The notes: generated by a model not told the origin, from the letters alone. 64,000 bases of DNA from Marinimicrobium locisalis (GCF_039822625.1 NZ_JBDLLG010000019.1:1-64000); one strand, 5' to 3'. Counted from the stretch's first letter, positions 26,178 to 35,390 are shown. Numbers and translations: made by a program.

Positions 26178-27355
26178 GGGGCATCTCCCAACACATCATA
26201 AAGGGCATCAATCAAGCGTTGAGGCCGGGAATCAATCAATAGGCTCTGGCCCATTCGGCCAGTCACGTAACCAAAACCAATGCCGTACTCCGGGTCGGCA
26301 AACCCCAGGCACCCACCGGCACCGGGGTGGCCGAAGGCGCCGCGCCCACGGCCGAACCGGCAGTCCGCCCGCTTCTGGGACAACATAAAACCGTGCCCAA
26401 AGCGCAGCGGCAGCCCGAGCACGCGGTCTTCCTCAAAGGTCAGTTCCTCGCCACAGAGCGAGAGTGCTTTTTCGCTCAACAGGCAGTGGCCCTTCAAACG
26501 ACCGCCATTGGCCAGGGCGCCGTACAATGCGGCCAGATCCAGTGCACTGCCGTGGCCGTTGGCCGCCGGTATTTCCGCCGCCCGCCAGTCCTCACTGTTG
26601 CTGGCGGTCAGCAAGCTCATGGGGTTGCTGAATGCCTTGTTGGTAACCCCGCGCGGGTCCGCTTTCATGATCCGGCCCAGAGACTGGCTGTCAGCCCCAG
26701 TGCCGGCACCGCCCAAGGCCCGCTTGAGCGGCCGGGACTGGGCCACCGGCACCCCATCCCCCGAGGCCCCGAAACCCAACGCCAACCCCAAAGGGCGGGC
26801 AATTCGTTTCTCCACTTGGTCGGAGAAGCGCTCCACACCGGCCACGCGCCGCACCAACTCGCCCAGGGCCCAGCCAAACAGGAAGGGCGAATAGCCCTGC
26901 CCCTGGCCGGGCTCCCACCAGGGCTCGGCCTCTTCAATCCGCCGGACCATGGTATCCCAATCAAAAATGTCTTGCTCTCCCACGCGTTCCTTAAGGGCGG
27001 ATACCCCTGAACGATGGCCGAGCAAATCCCGCACGGTAATCGAGGCTTTCCCCGCCGCGCCGAACTCGGGCCAGTACTCCGCCACGGGGCTGTCCAGCGC
27101 CAGCGTCCCTTCGTCCACCAGTTGCAGGACAGCCAGCGCCACAATGCCCTTGCTGGCCGAGAATAGGTTCACTTGGGTGTTTTCCGTCCAGGCGTGTCCG
27201 GGCTCTGCCTCGCCGGCCCAAATGCTGATAACCGGCTCCCCCGACCGGTACACCGCCAGGGCCGCCGCCTCGTCGCCGGCTTCTGCCCTGTTGTAGGCAA
27301 AGGCGTCCACTACCGGTTGCCACCGTTCGCTCCAATGGCCCTGGATCTCACTCAT
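26174..27355 (-). CDS. Serine hydrolase, beta-lactamase/esterase (EstB-like) family
   Basis: The 393-residue protein has the SxxK catalytic motif (S66-A-S-K69 in FSASKGIVALAVL) and class C beta-lactamase-fold blocks such as VRDLLGHRSGV and GYSPFLFGWALG. The Y-S-x motif and FGHPGAGGC near the end fit family VIII carboxylesterases. There is no signal peptide from the chosen start (MSEIQGHWSERW at 27355), so a cytoplasmic esterase is likelier than a secreted beta-lactamase. It overlaps the cytochrome gene by eight bases and slyX by four. Confidence 0.85.
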   Translation of the reverse strand: MSEIQGHWSERWQPVVDAFAYNRAEAGDEAAALAVYRSGEPVISIWAGEAEPGHAWTENTQVNLFSASKGIVALAVLQLVDEGTLALDSPVAEYWPEFGAAGKASITVRDLLGHRSGVSALKERVGEQDIFDWDTMVRRIEEAEPWWEPGQGQGYSPFLFGWALGELVRRVAGVERFSDQVEKRIARPLGLALGFGASGDGVPVAQSRPLKRALGGAGTGADSQSLGRIMKADPRGVTNKAFSNPMSLLTASNSEDWRAAEIPAANGHGSALDLAALYGALANGGRLKGHCLLSEKALSLCGEELTFEEDRVLGLPLRFGHGFMLSQKRADCRFGRGRGAFGHPGAGGCLGFADPEYGIGFGYVTGRMGQSLLIDSRPQRLIDALYDVLGDAP

Positions 27356-27776
27356 CGGCGCTCTCCTTAACACTGGCCTTAACACTGGCCTTAACACTCG
27401 CCTTATTAACCCCGGCCTTGGCCGGCACGCTGGCAAAATAGGCACTAAGGGCCTCAATCGCCTGCTCGTCCAGGTTGCGGGCGATGGAGTTCATCATGGG
27501 GTTGTCCCGCTCGCCACTGCGGAAGGCCTGCAGCTGCTCTGAGAGGTACGCTTCGGAAAGGCCCGCCAGCGAGGGGTAGGAATTCACTTTGGAGCGCCCT
27601 TTCGGCCCGTGGCAGCCAAAACAGGAGCGGGCCTGACGCCGCCCGGTCTCGATCAGTTGTTGTTCGGGGGTCAGGTCTTCTTGCGCCGGCCTCTCGCCGC
27701 CGTCACTACAGCCGGTGGTGAGCAGAATGGTTGTCAGGCTGAGGGTGAGGGTTCGCAATACGGTCAGGTGTTTCAA
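27348..27776 (-). CDS. c-type cytochrome lipoprotein
   Basis: The protein has a lipoprotein-type signal peptide ending LLTTGCS and one haem c site, CFGCH, in a cytochrome c553-like fold; PMMNSIARNL supplies the axial Met. I place the start at a TTG (27776; MKHLTVLRTL) because GGAG lies seven bases upstream and the resulting signal peptide is clean. An ATG at 27833 would add 19 charged residues and has no ribosome-binding site. The C-terminus ends in three imperfect ASVK repeats, encoded by a 12-bp tandem repeat. It likely sits on a membrane face in the periplasm; the electron partner is unknown. Confidence 0.8.
   Translation of the reverse strand: MKHLTVLRTLTLSLTTILLTTGCSDGGERPAQEDLTPEQQLIETGRRQARSCFGCHGPKGRSKVNSYPSLAGLSEAYLSEQLQAFRSGERDNPMMNSIARNLDEQAIEALSAYFASVPAKAGVNKASVKASVKASVKESADE
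27365..27400 (+). repeat. 12-bp tandem repeat, three copies
   Basis: CCTTAACACTGG occurs at 27365-27376 and 27377-27388, with a third copy at 27389-27400 differing by one base. It encodes the ASVK-type C-terminal repeats of the cytochrome and may vary in copy number. Confidence 0.85.
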
Positions 27777-27890
27777 CGGCAGTCTCCGTTTTCTGGCGGT
27801 ATGGAGGTCATTCGAGGTGGGCGATTCTACCATTGAGGCTTGTTATCATGTGGGTTTTGTCCAGGCGGGCGTTGAATCGGGAGTTGAATG

Positions 27891-28217
27891 ATGAGTAAAG
27901 AGAGCCGTTTGGTGTATTCAACGGAGACGGGCCGTGTCCGAGAGGAGGCATCCAAGCCGGAGGCGGCACCGCAGGGCGATGGTATTGTGCGTTTGCACCG
28001 GGAGACGAAGGGCCGCGGGGGGAAGGCGGTGACCTTGATTACGGGAGTTCCGTTGGCCGGGGCGGAGTTGAAGACGCTGGCGAAGGATTTGAAGAAGCTC
28101 TGCGGCGTGGGGGGCGCGATCAAGGATGGGGTGATTACGATTCAGGGGGACCAGCGGGAGAACCTGAAGCCGGCTTTGGAGAAAAAGGGCTTCACGGTGA
28201 AGATTGCTGGGGGTTAG
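27891..28217 (+). CDS. yciH: SUI1-family translation factor (YciH-like)
   Basis: The protein of about 108 residues begins MSKESRLVYSTETGR, the YciH pattern, and has the SUI1/eIF1 core GRGGKAVTLITGVPL, KTLAKDLKKLCGVGG, IQGDQRENLKPALEKKGF. It should bind the small ribosomal subunit. GGGAG lies seven bases upstream of the ATG at 27891; an ATG one codon earlier is also possible. The coding strand is strongly G/T-rich, unlike the C/A-rich gene that follows. Confidence 0.9.
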   Translation: MSKESRLVYSTETGRVREEASKPEAAPQGDGIVRLHRETKGRGGKAVTLITGVPLAGAELKTLAKDLKKLCGVGGAIKDGVITIQGDQRENLKPALEKKGFTVKIAGG

Positions 28218-28263
28218 CTGTTCTCTTTTTTGTTCACCACACCTGGCGCTATTCTTGCAGAGA

Positions 28264-28303
28264 TCGAAGACAAACACCCAAAACGTCAAGTTTCTGTCTT
28301 CGA
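28264..28303. repeat. Hairpin with the CGAAGACA motif
   Basis: TCGAAGACAAAC (28264-28275) and GTTTCTGTCTTCGA (28290-28303) pair around a short loop. The same core motif forms the inverted repeat at 6355-6425. It lies where the + strand changes from G/T-rich to C/A-rich and just before a small gene, so it may act as a terminator, operator or repeat remnant. Confidence 0.4.
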
Positions 28304-28314
28304 GGACCGCCACC

Positions 28315-28851
28315 GTGGATACCGCAATCTTTATTGAATTGCTCGACACCTCCCTCAAAGTCGCCCTGGGCGCCATGATCGCCGGCCTGGCGGGCTGGTG
28401 GGTCATGCGCCGCAACGCCGTCGTAGGCTCCCGCTCGCCCAAGGAAAATCGTCGGTTGAGCCATCTCGAAGACGTCTCCGCCCAAGTCGGACGCCTCACC
28501 CACACCTTCGCCAAATACTCGTCACTGGCGGCCGAATCCATCCAGTTCGGCGAGCGCTGGCCCAAAGAGCGCAAGCAAGAACTGGAAAGCATCAGCGCCG
28601 ATCTGGTCAACGAATTTAAAGGCCTGGCCGAAGCCGAGTCCAAACTCCTCATGCTGGGGGAGAAAAACCTCGAGCGCAGCCTGCGCCTATACGGCAGCCA
28701 AATCGCCCTGTTTCGCAAACAAGTCTATGCCTCCCGGCCCGATATCAGCCTCGAGCAAGTGGCCGGACTCAAGCAGGAAGTAAGCCGGGCACGGGAGAAG
28801 TTCTACGACCTTCTGAGCCGTAAGTACGACCGGCTGCTCGCCAGCGCCTGA
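28315..28851 (+). CDS. Single-pass membrane protein with coiled coil, unknown function
   Basis: From a GTG at 28315 (GAGGA about eight bases upstream) this 178-residue protein has one transmembrane helix near residues 12-30 and a long charged helical remainder, probably coiled coil (residues 45-170). I do not recognise the family. The frame extends 37 codons upstream through the hairpin at 28264-28303, which looks non-coding. It might be a membrane anchor or sensor, but nothing in the sequence or neighbours shows this. Confidence 0.6.
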   Translation: MDTAIFIELLDTSLKVALGAMIAGLAGWWVMRRNAVVGSRSPKENRRLSHLEDVSAQVGRLTHTFAKYSSLAAESIQFGERWPKERKQELESISADLVNEFKGLAEAESKLLMLGEKNLERSLRLYGSQIALFRKQVYASRPDISLEQVAGLKQEVSRAREKFYDLLSRKYDRLLASA

Positions 28852-29095
28852 GACCTTCTTAACCCCGCAGTGGCGCTAGCGAGCGCCTCAGCCCCCCACC
28901 ACAAGCCAGCCTTGAGGTGGGTACCACTCAATAAATAGCCATTAACTATTAATCCACCACCTATTTATAGACTCCATAAAAACTCTTAATTGGCACCCCT
29001 CTCCCTTTGTCCATAAGCTCACCCCTATCATCTTCATCTGGGATGGTGACGTACACACTACCCAGCCACTATTTAGAACAACGGAGCGAAACCGA

Positions 29096-30547
29096 ATGAG
29101 TGACCAAAAGAAGCCCACATTAACCACCTCCGCCGGTGCCCCCATTGGGGATAACCAGAACAGCATGACCGCAGGGCCACGGGGGCCACTGTTGCTCCAG
29201 GATTACCAACTCATTGAAAAGCTGGCGCACCAGAACCGCGAGCGTATTCCCGAGCGGGCCGTTCACGCCAAAGGATGGGGCGCCTATGGAACGCTGACCA
29301 TTACCAATGACATTAGCCAATACACCAAAGCCAAACTCTTCTCGGAAGTGGGCAAGAAAACCGACATGCTCGCCCGCTTTTCTACCGTGGCGGGCGAACA
29401 GGGTGCCGCCGACGCCGAACGGGATGTACGCGGATTTGCACTGAAGTTCTACACCGAAGAAGGCAACTGGGATATGGTGGGCAACAACACCCCCGTGTTC
29501 TTTGTGCGGGACCCCTACAAGTTCCCCGACTTCATTCACACCCAGAAGCGCCACCCGAGAACCAACCTGCGCTCCCCCACCGCCATGTGGGACTTTTGGT
29601 CACTGTCTCCGGAATCCTTGCATCAGGTGACCATCTTGATGTCTGACCGCGGCTTACCCACGGACGTACGCCACATTAACGGTTACGGCAGCCACACCTT
29701 CAGCTTCATCAATGACGACAACGAGCGGTTCTGGGTGAAGTTCCACTTCAAGACCATGCAGGGCCACAAACACTGGACGGATGACGAAGCCGAGAAAATC
29801 GTGGGCAAAACCCGAGAGTCCACTCAGGAAGACTTGTTCAACGCGCTGGAGAACGGCGACTATCCCAAGTGGCGTTTCTGCGTGCAGATCATGCCAGAGA
29901 AGGACGCGGAGAGAACCCCCTACAACCCGTTTGACCTGACCAAAGTCTGGCCGCACGCCGATTACCCGCTGATTGAAGTAGGTATTATGGAGTTAAACCG
30001 CAACGCGGATAACTACTTCTCGGAAATCGAGCAAGCGGCGTTCTCTCCGTCGAACATCGTGCCGGGTATCGGTTTCTCGCCCGACAAAATGCTGCAGGCG
30101 CGGGTGTTCGCTTACGCCGATGCGCACCGCCACCGCCTCGGAACACACTACGAAGCGCTGCCGGTAAATGCGCCCAAGTGCCCCGTCCACCATTACCACA
30201 AGGACGGGCAGATGCGCTTTACGCCCAACAACCCGAACCCGGACGCCTACTATGAGCCCAACTCGTTCAGCGGCCCGGTGGAAAAACCGGACGTGTTGGA
30301 GCCACCGTTGAAAATTGATGGCGATGCCGACCGCTACAACCACCGCGAAGGCAACGATGATTACAGTCAGCCACGGGCATTGTTCGAACTGTTCGACGAG
30401 GCTCAGAAGCAGCGCTTGTTCAACAACATTGCCGGGGCCATGGCCGGCGTGCCCGACTTTATTGTCGAACGCCAATTAGGCCACTTTGAACAGGTGCATC
30501 CGGACTATGCCGCTGGCGTTCGCGCAGCATTGAAACAACAGGGCTGA
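29096..30547 (+). CDS. katA: Monofunctional haem catalase (small-subunit type)
   Basis: The 483-residue catalase has the distal His H57 in ERAVHAKGWGAYG, Asn130 in MVGNNTPVFFVRDP and the proximal haem Tyr in RVFAYADAHRHRLG. It destroys hydrogen peroxide in the cytoplasm. The length is that of clade-3 small-subunit catalases. The start has GGAGCG nine bases upstream. The 244 bases before it hold the promoter, with an AT-rich stretch around 28930-28990; no OxyR site is asserted. A terminator follows. Confidence 0.95.
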   Translation: MSDQKKPTLTTSAGAPIGDNQNSMTAGPRGPLLLQDYQLIEKLAHQNRERIPERAVHAKGWGAYGTLTITNDISQYTKAKLFSEVGKKTDMLARFSTVAGEQGAADAERDVRGFALKFYTEEGNWDMVGNNTPVFFVRDPYKFPDFIHTQKRHPRTNLRSPTAMWDFWSLSPESLHQVTILMSDRGLPTDVRHINGYGSHTFSFINDDNERFWVKFHFKTMQGHKHWTDDEAEKIVGKTRESTQEDLFNALENGDYPKWRFCVQIMPEKDAERTPYNPFDLTKVWPHADYPLIEVGIMELNRNADNYFSEIEQAAFSPSNIVPGIGFSPDKMLQARVFAYADAHRHRLGTHYEALPVNAPKCPVHHYHKDGQMRFTPNNPNPDAYYEPNSFSGPVEKPDVLEPPLKIDGDADRYNHREGNDDYSQPRALFELFDEAQKQRLFNNIAGAMAGVPDFIVERQLGHFEQVHPDYAAGVRAALKQQG

Positions 30548-30578
30548 TTTTTCGGCACTGACTCAAAGCGGGTTGAAT

Positions 30579-30619
30579 AAAAAAAGGCCGCGCCCGATAG
30601 ACGGGAGCGGCCTTTTTTT
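30579..30619. terminator. Bidirectional terminator between katA and the GH74 gene
   Basis: AAAAAAAGGCCGC, a loop, then GCGGCCTTTTTTT (with minor bulges) forms a strong stem with A and T tracts, between the convergent katA and GH74 genes. Confidence 0.85.
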
Positions 30620-30640
30620 CATGATGGCTGTGGGTGTGAC

Positions 30641-33463
30641 TTAATTCACAGCGCTACAGGTGGGCGTGGTAAAACTCCCTTCATAGTTGCCAAGTACCCC
30701 GAAAGCGGCACTCTGCCCCGCCTGAATCTGACCATTCCAACTCAGGTTCGTGGCGGTGACCTCGCTGCCACTGGTGGTCAGCTCGGCGCTCCAGTGACCC
30801 GAGAGCTGCGGTGCGTTCGCATAGCTCAGGACAACCGTCCAACCATTCGTCGCTGAACTGCCATTGTTGGTCACGCTCACTTCCATCTGGTAACCGGTGC
30901 CCCAGTCGTTTACCACATTCACGGCGCAGGTGAGGTCTCCGGCCGGGGCGCTCGATGCACTCGAGGCACTGCTGGAGCTGACACTGGAGACTGCGCTGCT
31001 CGCCGATGAACTGACCGAGGACGACAAGCTGGACGACACCGCGCTGGATACCGCGGAGGAAACCGATGAACTCAGGCTGGAGCTCGCGCTCGAACTGACG
31101 CTGGAGCTCTGTTCAGAACTGACGCTCGAGCTCTGGCTTGAGCTTACAGAGGACGCGGCGCTGGAAGAGCTGACGCCACCGGCCGGATCCCCGTAAATAA
31201 TACCGCGGCCGTTGGTGCCCAGGTAGAACCGGCCATAGATACGCGGGTCCCCGGTAATCGCCTCGCCAAAGTTACCGTACTGATGTTGGTCGTCGTTGAT
31301 ACGCACCCAAGAGGCGCCTTCGTCATTGGAGCGGAAAACCCCCCGCACACCGTCCACTTGGGCGATGATATACAGCGCAGGATAATCAGCCCCAGGAGCG
31401 GCCTTGCCGAAGCCGACATTGTTTGCCTCTTCCACGTTGTTCAACTGGCTGAAGGTTTCGCCCCCGTCGGTAGAGCGCCACAGACCGTAGGCGCCGTCGG
31501 TGCTGCCGCCGGCAAACCAGAGATGACCTTCAAAACCCGGCACCGCTTCCAGCTTTTGGGTGCCGCCGGTGGGCAGGTTATCCGCGGCGGTTTGCGTAAA
31601 GGAGGCACCCTGGTTGTCGCTGACATAAACACGGCCTTCGGACAGCCCATAAAACCGGTTCGGGTTGGCGCGGTCCGACTTCACAACGGCCCCTTCCGGG
31701 ATGCCGGTGGAGGCGCTCCAGGAGCTGCCGAAGGTCGTAGAGTACTGCACCCCGGCACCCTCGGTGCTCCAGAGAATGGCACCACCGTCGGCGGACAGGG
31801 CGACGGTACCCGCTCCAGTCACACCCTCGGGCAGCTGACCGGCCCACCAGCTATCGGCGGCGGAAGTGGTTATACCAATCGCGGGTTCTTCATCGCCTTC
31901 CCCGACCCGCACCATGGTGCTCGGGCTCTGTTCGGCAAAATCGATGCTGGTCACGCCGCTAACCGTGGGCGTGGTGTACATGGTCTCCGGCACTTGATCC
32001 AGGTCGGTATGCTTAAAACCGCCGACATCCAGCATGGCAGAGAACAGGTGAGCGCCCTCCGGGGGGCTGGCCAAATCCAGAATGGCGGTCTCTTCCAGCC
32101 CTTCCACCATGGGGCGAATGATCACGGTGCCATCACTGTCCCATTCGGTCAGGTTTTCCGTGCCGTAAATGGTGGCGCCGGTGCCGTACATCAGACGGTC
32201 GGAATTGTGGGGGTCAATTTCCACCGACTCGTTCATCCAGCCCAGTTTTGGAGCGGTCTCTGGCGCCACGGGGTTCTCGACTCCGAAATCCAACCAGGGC
32301 ACTTCGGTGATGTCGATTTCGTACTTCATGTCGCGCTCGGGATAGGCGGCCCATTCCCAGATGGGGTTCCAGGTTTCCCCGGCGTCGGTGGAGCGGTAGA
32401 AAATCGCATCCGGCCACCAGGAAATCTGCGAGGCCACGATCAACGTCTCGGGATCTTGGCGGTCGAGGGTCAGACCACTGTAACCAAAGTAGGCGTCATC
32501 GCTGTCGGCGGACACGGGGCTGATATCAGTCCAGGTGCCGCCGGCGATGTCATAGCGCCAGACTTCCCCCAGGGCGCCGTCGTAGGGGCCCCCGGTATCG
32601 CTGGTGGCCACATAAAGACGGCCATTCTCGTGATCCACTACGGCCTTATGCGGAATATAGCCGGTGGGTGCGCCGGGAATCGGCTCCCAGGTTTGACCAC
32701 CGTCCAGGCTCTGGTAAAGAGACTGCTCCAGGTCGGCGACACCGACAAAGATGCGGTCACTGCCCTGCCCCGGCGTGCCGCTGGCCCGGTCAAAGTCGAC
32801 CCAGACTACGCCCTGAATCTGATTCAGGTAGTTGTTTTCATCATCGGGGTCCTGGGCGTAGTCACCGGGGTTGGGGAAGACGGTGACTTCGCTCCAGGTT
32901 TCACCATAGTCGGTGCTGCGCCAGAGACCGTTGCCGCCCTCGGCGCCAAAGTACAGGGTGCTGTTGTCATTGGGGTCGATGGCCAGGCGCTCGCCCATGC
33001 CTCGGCCGGGCATGTTGCCACCGATATGAAACGGCAGCTCGGTGGCCTCCCAGGTCTCCCCCCGGTCGGAGGAGCGTAGAATGGCGCCGTTGTTGGGGTC
33101 CCAACCATTGGTGTACATGCCCACCGCGGCATAGACCCGGTCCGGGTTGACCGGGTCGGTGGCGACGCTCAGCACGCCGTTCCAGCCCCAGTTATCCCAC
33201 CCTACCCAGTCGAGCAGCGGTTTCCAGGTTTGGGATTCGGGTTGCCAGCGGTAGACGCCGCCAATGTCGGTGCGTGCATAGATCAAGCCCGGCTCGGTGC
33301 GGTTAAATACGATGCCGGGGACAAAACCGCCGCCGTCGATGCGGACGTTTTGCCACTCGTAAGGTTCCGAGGGTACGGCCTGAACGCCTGCCGATGCGGC
33401 CAGCCAGAGGCCGGCTGCCGCCAGTGAGGCAATACACTGGCGAGCGTAGTTTTTATGTTTCAT
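30641..33463 (-). CDS. Secreted GH74 xyloglucanase with poly-Ser linker and CBM2
   Basis: The 940-residue secreted enzyme has a signal peptide (residues 1-29) and a GH74 catalytic module of about 740 residues. This shows the repeated beta-propeller blades (RSSDRGETWEATELP, RSTDYGETWSEV, RSTDAGETWNPIWEW, RSTDGGETFSQ) and the MNESVEIDPHNSDRLMYGTGA block typical of xyloglucanases. A serine-dominated linker of about 70 residues follows, then a CBM2-like cellulose-binding module from DLTCAVNVVNDWG to the end, with the Trp residues that stack on cellulose. GH74 enzymes cut the beta-1,4-glucan backbone of xyloglucan. An AAGGAG lies just upstream of the ATG. It stands alone, outside any evident polysaccharide cluster. 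Confidence 0.93.
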   Translation of the reverse strand: MKHKNYARQCIASLAAAGLWLAASAGVQAVPSEPYEWQNVRIDGGGFVPGIVFNRTEPGLIYARTDIGGVYRWQPESQTWKPLLDWVGWDNWGWNGVLSVATDPVNPDRVYAAVGMYTNGWDPNNGAILRSSDRGETWEATELPFHIGGNMPGRGMGERLAIDPNDNSTLYFGAEGGNGLWRSTDYGETWSEVTVFPNPGDYAQDPDDENNYLNQIQGVVWVDFDRASGTPGQGSDRIFVGVADLEQSLYQSLDGGQTWEPIPGAPTGYIPHKAVVDHENGRLYVATSDTGGPYDGALGEVWRYDIAGGTWTDISPVSADSDDAYFGYSGLTLDRQDPETLIVASQISWWPDAIFYRSTDAGETWNPIWEWAAYPERDMKYEIDITEVPWLDFGVENPVAPETAPKLGWMNESVEIDPHNSDRLMYGTGATIYGTENLTEWDSDGTVIIRPMVEGLEETAILDLASPPEGAHLFSAMLDVGGFKHTDLDQVPETMYTTPTVSGVTSIDFAEQSPSTMVRVGEGDEEPAIGITTSAADSWWAGQLPEGVTGAGTVALSADGGAILWSTEGAGVQYSTTFGSSWSASTGIPEGAVVKSDRANPNRFYGLSEGRVYVSDNQGASFTQTAADNLPTGGTQKLEAVPGFEGHLWFAGGSTDGAYGLWRSTDGGETFSQLNNVEEANNVGFGKAAPGADYPALYIIAQVDGVRGVFRSNDEGASWVRINDDQHQYGNFGEAITGDPRIYGRFYLGTNGRGIIYGDPAGGVSSSSAASSVSSSQSSSVSSEQSSSVSSSASSSLSSSVSSAVSSAVSSSLSSSVSSSASSAVSSVSSSSASSASSAPAGDLTCAVNVVNDWGTGYQMEVSVTNNGSSATNGWTVVLSYANAPQLSGHWSAELTTSGSEVTATNLSWNGQIQAGQSAAFGVLGNYEGSFTTPTCSAVN

Positions 33464-33954
33464 ACATCGCTCCTTAATACCGTGTTTTAATTTGTTGGTG
33501 TGACGATTTAGAGGGATATGACGTCACTTGTCGTTCAAATAAACTTGGTGGTGTGAACGTCGCGGAAAGGGTAACGGAGGAGCGAGAGGATTAACGTGAA
33601 GCAGGACGCATTACTTGTAAAAAGTTTATTACGGGTAAAATTTTGTTGTGAGCGTAGGGTGGGGATATAGCGAGTTGAAATAACGATTGGCGTAGCTTGG
33701 ACGGGGCATAGCGTCCGGCTCGGGGTGGGGTATACCGGTTGTAGACCCGCCGTGAACCCATCCTTGGGGGCTTCTCATCGGCATCCATGCCTCAGAGAGT
33801 CTACAACCGGTATACCCCACCCCGAGCCTCAGTGCCAAAGATAACTTTGCTAGCCACGACTCGATTAATTGGAAAAATAGAGTAAGGCCCTCTACCTGCC
33901 CGAACCGGACCGTGATGCCCTGCCAAAACCAGATCAAACAAGAGGGGATAAGAT
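33464..33954. other. GH74/accA spacer
   Basis: The 491-base spacer holds the GH74 promoter region near its left end (T-rich, leftward) and hairpin element copy 1 at 33711-33838. Left of the element the + strand is G/T-rich; to the right it is C/A-rich. Short open frames across the element are not genes. Confidence 0.5.
33711..33838 (+). repeat. Hairpin element copy 1 (30-bp perfect arms, 52-base loop)
   Basis: Arms 33717-33746 and 33799-33828 are perfect inverse complements (30 of 30), starting GGCTCGGGGTGGGG. The 52-base loop starts CCGCCGTGAACCCATCC and includes the near-palindrome GGCATCCATGCC. GCGTCCGG precedes the left arm and CTCAGTGCCAA follows the right arm; both flanks recur in other copies. 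Confidence 0.85.
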
Positions 33955-34905
33955 CTAGGGATTCCCGTAACTCATCAAACGCTCGTAGCGGCGCTCCAGG
34001 AGCGTGTCGATGGGCTCATCGCTCAAGCGGTCAAGCTGGGCGCTCAAGCGGGCCTTGAGCTTCTCGGCCATGGCATCGATATCGCGGTGGGCGCCGCCCA
34101 GCGGCTCGGGAATAGTCTCATCCACAATCCCCAACTCCTCCAACACAGTGGAAGTCACGCCCATAGCTTCGGCGGCTTGGGGGGCTTTTGCCACGGTCTT
34201 CCAAATGATGTTGGCGCAGCCTTCCGGGGAGATCACAAAATAAGTGGAGTACTGCAGCATGTTCAGCTGGTCGCCCACACCGATGGCCAAGGCGCCCCCG
34301 GAAGAGCCTTCCCCGATTACGGTGCAGATAATCGGCGTGCGCAGACGGGACATGACCGCCAAGTTCTGGGCGATGGATTCGCTGATGCCACGCTCTTCCG
34401 AGTCGATGCCGGGGTAGGCCCCGGGGGTGTCGATCAGAGTCAGCACCGGTAGCTTGAAGCGCTCGGCCATTTCCATCAAGCGCAGGGCCTTGCGGTAGCC
34501 TTCGGGACGGGGCATACCGAAGTTGCGGTGGACCTTGTCGTGGACGCTGCGGCCTTTTTCTTCGCCAATCACCATGACAGGCTTGTCATTTAGGCGGGCA
34601 ATGCCACCGATGATCGCGTGGTCGTCGCCGAAATGGCGGTCACCGTGCAGTTCGTCCCAGTCGGTGAACAGCCGCTTGATGTAGTCGGCGGTATAGGGCC
34701 GATGCGGGTGCCGCGCCACCTGGACGACTTGCCAGGGGGTGAGTTGGGCGTAGATGCTTTCGGTAAGTTTGGTGCTCTTTTCCCGAAGTTTGGCGATTTC
34801 CTCGGTTATATTGAGGTCGTTATCGCTCCCCACCAGTTGGAGTTCCTCGATTTTACCTTCGAGTTCGGCGATGGGCTGTTCGAATTCTAGATAGTTCAGA
34901 TTCAT
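33955..34905 (-). CDS. accA: Acetyl-CoA carboxylase carboxyltransferase alpha subunit AccA
   Basis: AccA, with AccD, transfers CO2 from biotin to acetyl-CoA in fatty acid synthesis. The 316-residue protein starts MNLNYLEFEQPI and has the carboxyltransferase block TLIDTPGAYPG, IGEGSSGGALAIGVGD and the ANIIWKTVAKAPQAAEAM region. Length is normal. It follows dnaE, as in many gammaproteobacteria, but is separated from it by 639 bases with two hairpin elements. Its coding strand is C/A-rich at the 5' end and G-richer toward the 3' end. Confidence 0.96.
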   Translation of the reverse strand: MNLNYLEFEQPIAELEGKIEELQLVGSDNDLNITEEIAKLREKSTKLTESIYAQLTPWQVVQVARHPHRPYTADYIKRLFTDWDELHGDRHFGDDHAIIGGIARLNDKPVMVIGEEKGRSVHDKVHRNFGMPRPEGYRKALRLMEMAERFKLPVLTLIDTPGAYPGIDSEERGISESIAQNLAVMSRLRTPIICTVIGEGSSGGALAIGVGDQLNMLQYSTYFVISPEGCANIIWKTVAKAPQAAEAMGVTSTVLEELGIVDETIPEPLGGAHRDIDAMAEKLKARLSAQLDRLSDEPIDTLLERRYERLMSYGNP

Positions 34906-35075
34906 AATCGGCTGTCAGGCTCAGTGTCGTTTTTAAACGGTAAACACTCGTCGAAGGGCGTCTAAGATACGCGAAACGGTCAAATTAGTCGACCTCTATG
35001 GGCTTCGCCCTCACCCCTCTTTCCTCAAGTATTCCGTAACGCACACTCACGTCAGGATACAACGTCTGTAGCATC

Positions 35076-35204
35076 GCGTCCGGCTTGGACTGCCGAAGAC
35101 CGGTTGTAGACCCGCCGTGAACCCATCCATGGGGGCTTCTCATCGGCATCCATGCCTCAGAGAGTCTACAACCGGTCTTCGCCACCCCAAGCCTCTGTAC
35201 CAAT
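35076..35204 (+). repeat. Hairpin element copy 2 (variant arms, same loop)
   Basis: Arms 35082-35111 and 35164-35193 pair at 27 of 30 positions; the 52-base loop is nearly identical to copy 1. Compared with copy 1, the arms differ at position 5 (C to T) and around positions 13-17, and the opposite arm carries the matching changes. Flanks GCGTCCGG and CTCTGTACCAA correspond to those of copy 1. Confidence 0.85.
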
Positions 35205-35312
35205 AGCAACTGTCGGAGCGTCGTGGAGCACCTAGTACCTCGTCTTCCGCCGTTACCGGTTGATACGCTTTGAGCAAATGACCATTTTTAGCCATTGGTT
35301 TACCTAAAAAAA

Positions 35313-35343
35313 TGGTAGGAGGCGCTTCGCTTACCTACCCTAC
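35313..35343. repeat. Small palindromic intergenic unit
   Basis: GGTAGG, then GGCGCTTCGC, then CCTACC folds as a short hairpin; a comparable unit stands at 61676-61713. Such REP-like units are common in bacterial spacers. Confidence 0.5.
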
Positions 35344-35390
35344 GTGTTACTGACGGCCAAAGAACCTCAGGAGAAAAACTATGGGTGCTA

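Noticed and set aside
26174..27355. Beta-lactamase resistance gene
   Set aside because: SxxK is present, but there is no signal peptide and the pattern fits family VIII esterases better.
31283..33079. 598-codon open frame opposite the GH74 gene
   Set aside because: Antisense shadow; the GH74 strand has signal peptide, blades and CBM2.
33711..33838. Simple Rho-independent terminator
   Set aside because: Arms are 30 bp with a 52-base conserved loop and no T-tract, in both orientations relative to genes.
33591..33937. Open frames sharing LSEAWMPMRSP-type sequence (also at 34985-35209)
   Set aside because: They are translations of the repeat loop, not genes; the similarity is at DNA level.
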